Shown: piece after piece, positions 62,721 to 64,000 of the stretch
Layout of the letters: every line of letters starts with the position of its first letter
How positions within the stretch are numbered: the first letter of the stretch is position 1
NCBI GenBank assembly: GCA_030762935.1
Contig: CM060897.1
Location: 112,588,176-112,652,175, forward strand
Length of the DNA stretch: 64,000 nt
Source: Hymenopus coronatus
Taxonomy: Eukaryota; Arthropoda; Insecta; Mantodea; Hymenopodidae
Direction of reading: 5' to 3'
Program-made: the position numbers and the translations under genes
The notes under the pieces: model-generated
Database searches by the model: none
Seen by the model: the letters and a program-made list of their open reading frames with translations, nothing else
Told to the model about the DNA's origin: nothing

Positions 62721-64000
62721 CCTATAACAAACTAAGGAAACATTTAGGCTGAAGTGCTTATAGTTTGTCGCTTCTAATTTCATTATTTTTGGGGGGGGGG
62801 GGAGGGTTCAGATAACATATAGTATCATAACAATGTATTACACAATGTAAGCTGTATTTAATCTTCTGGAGAACCTCACATGATAACTTCCTCTTGCATC
62901 AAGAAATTGTTCAAAAGCAATTGTCTTCTAAATGTTCCAAAAATCTGTAAACTGTTGCCATTTAAGACATTTAAACTATGCATACAAAAGCATCAGAAAT
63001 ATAATTTTATTGTAAAACTGTACATGCATCAAGTTGCCTGGTTGATTTTTTAATTGGTTTTCCTCAGCCTTTATTTATTGAATAAATTCAGTTACTTAGA
63101 TTTCCAAGTAATTTTCTCATTTTTATTAATTCACTCCACATTTTAGAGTACAATTTGAAAAGTGTCAACACTTACACATGAAATAAACAATTATTTCCAG
63201 CACAATAAAGTGTGTCATGCTTTAGATATTGCAAAAGCATAACACCAAGTTTTAAAAGTATTTTAAAGTGATGTTTATGCATAAATGCTGATTAAATATG
63301 CGTGAATGAGCAATTTTATACTATTGTTACTTTTATATTATTATTTTGTAAATATTAAAATTGTGCAGCTCGTTGTATATAAAATATGGCTTCATTTTCT
63401 AAAATGAAAGAATTATCATTTAAGTAAATATTTAAATTTTGTGGATACTACTCGGCATATATAATAATCTGAATATTAATATGGTTTATGTATTCTCTGT
63501 CAGTGCAATTAATCAGGCAAGGCTAGTTTTTAAACATGAATGAGCAGCCAATGAATGGTCTATTATCCATTTAATAAGATTGTATGATTTTTTTCACATG
63601 GTCACCTAGTACGTATTTTCCCATCTCATCGTCAATATGTATATAAGTTCCAAAAAACAAACAAAAATAACACTCAAACATCCACAGAAATAATTTATAC
63701 AGACCATGATAACTAAAGAAAACCTGTTTTGTGCATAAAAATCCATTGATAGAATTTTTAATATGTGGAAAATAAAATGAGTTCTAAAATTTGACTCCTC
63801 TGTTTATAATGATATTTTTATTTATTAAAACAATAAAAACTCTCCATATCTATAGATTGCTAACAAGAACAGAGTAAACCAGACAAAAGGATTATTAAAT
63901 GCAATATAACATTTACATACAATAAATAATTTATGGCAAAGGAATATAGACCTTGAAAATGTTAAAAACATTATTATACACATGATTTTGAAGTAAGGAA
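62721..64000. other. Distal AT-rich sequence, no gene seen
   Basis: This contains a 12-base G run at 62791-62802 and AT-rich DNA to the window end. No exon, RNA gene or classified repeat is recognised. Confidence 0.5.

Noticed and set aside
13402..62802. Poly-G and poly-C runs (13402, 16718, 20796, 62791) as regulatory or G-quadruplex signals
   Set aside because: They are single homopolymer tracts of 12-15 bases, common slippage products, with no repeated pattern relative to the exons.

Overview
The window looks like intron-rich, AT-rich insect DNA. It holds the 3' part of the broad (Broad-Complex, br) gene on the + strand. Four short exons each encode a pair of CX2CX12HX4H zinc fingers and each ends in its own stop codon. 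From remembered insect Broad isoforms I read them, 5' to 3', as Z4 (11775-12016), Z3 (18591-18793), Z1 (50949-51169) and Z2 (54638-54942). Every exon follows a plausible AG acceptor and starts in the same phase (two bases finish a split codon). This is expected if one upstream BTB/POZ core is spliced to any one of them. The core exons lie upstream of base 1 and are not in the window. The large introns and the many polyA-type and TIR-type repeats suggest a large-genome insect, possibly a hemimetabolous/polyneopteran one. Species cannot be fixed from this sequence.

Layout: 1-11.7 kb is intron upstream of Z4, with three copies of an unnamed 0.7-1 kb repeat, a pogo/Tigger-like small transposon and SINEs. 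11.8-18.8 kb holds Z4 and Z3, with mostly unique AT-rich intron between them. 18.8-50.9 kb is a 32 kb Z3-Z1 intron. Its centre (24.3-42.9 kb) is packed with mobile elements: a LINE, two mariners, a solo LTR, at least four groups of tRNA-derived SINEs, four more copies of the unnamed repeat and a perfect 67-bp inverted repeat. 50.9-55 kb holds Z1 and Z2, separated by 3.5 kb that contains an internally deleted Tc1/mariner-type element and an unexplained 144-codon ORF. 55-64 kb lies downstream of Z2 and contains a 2.2 kb TA-flanked element, LINE fragments and AT-rich DNA.

Broad is a BTB-zinc-finger transcription factor of the ecdysone and juvenile hormone pathways. The alternative Z exons give proteins with the same protein-interaction domain but different DNA specificity, so this window is the DNA-binding cassette array of one gene, not four genes. 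I see no other confident host protein-coding gene, no functional tRNA or rRNA, and no CRISPR. I found no clearly new biological system. The observations most worth checking are the exon array, an undescribed-looking TIR repeat family, a hAT-type MITE just after the Z3 stop, and the perfect inverted repeat.
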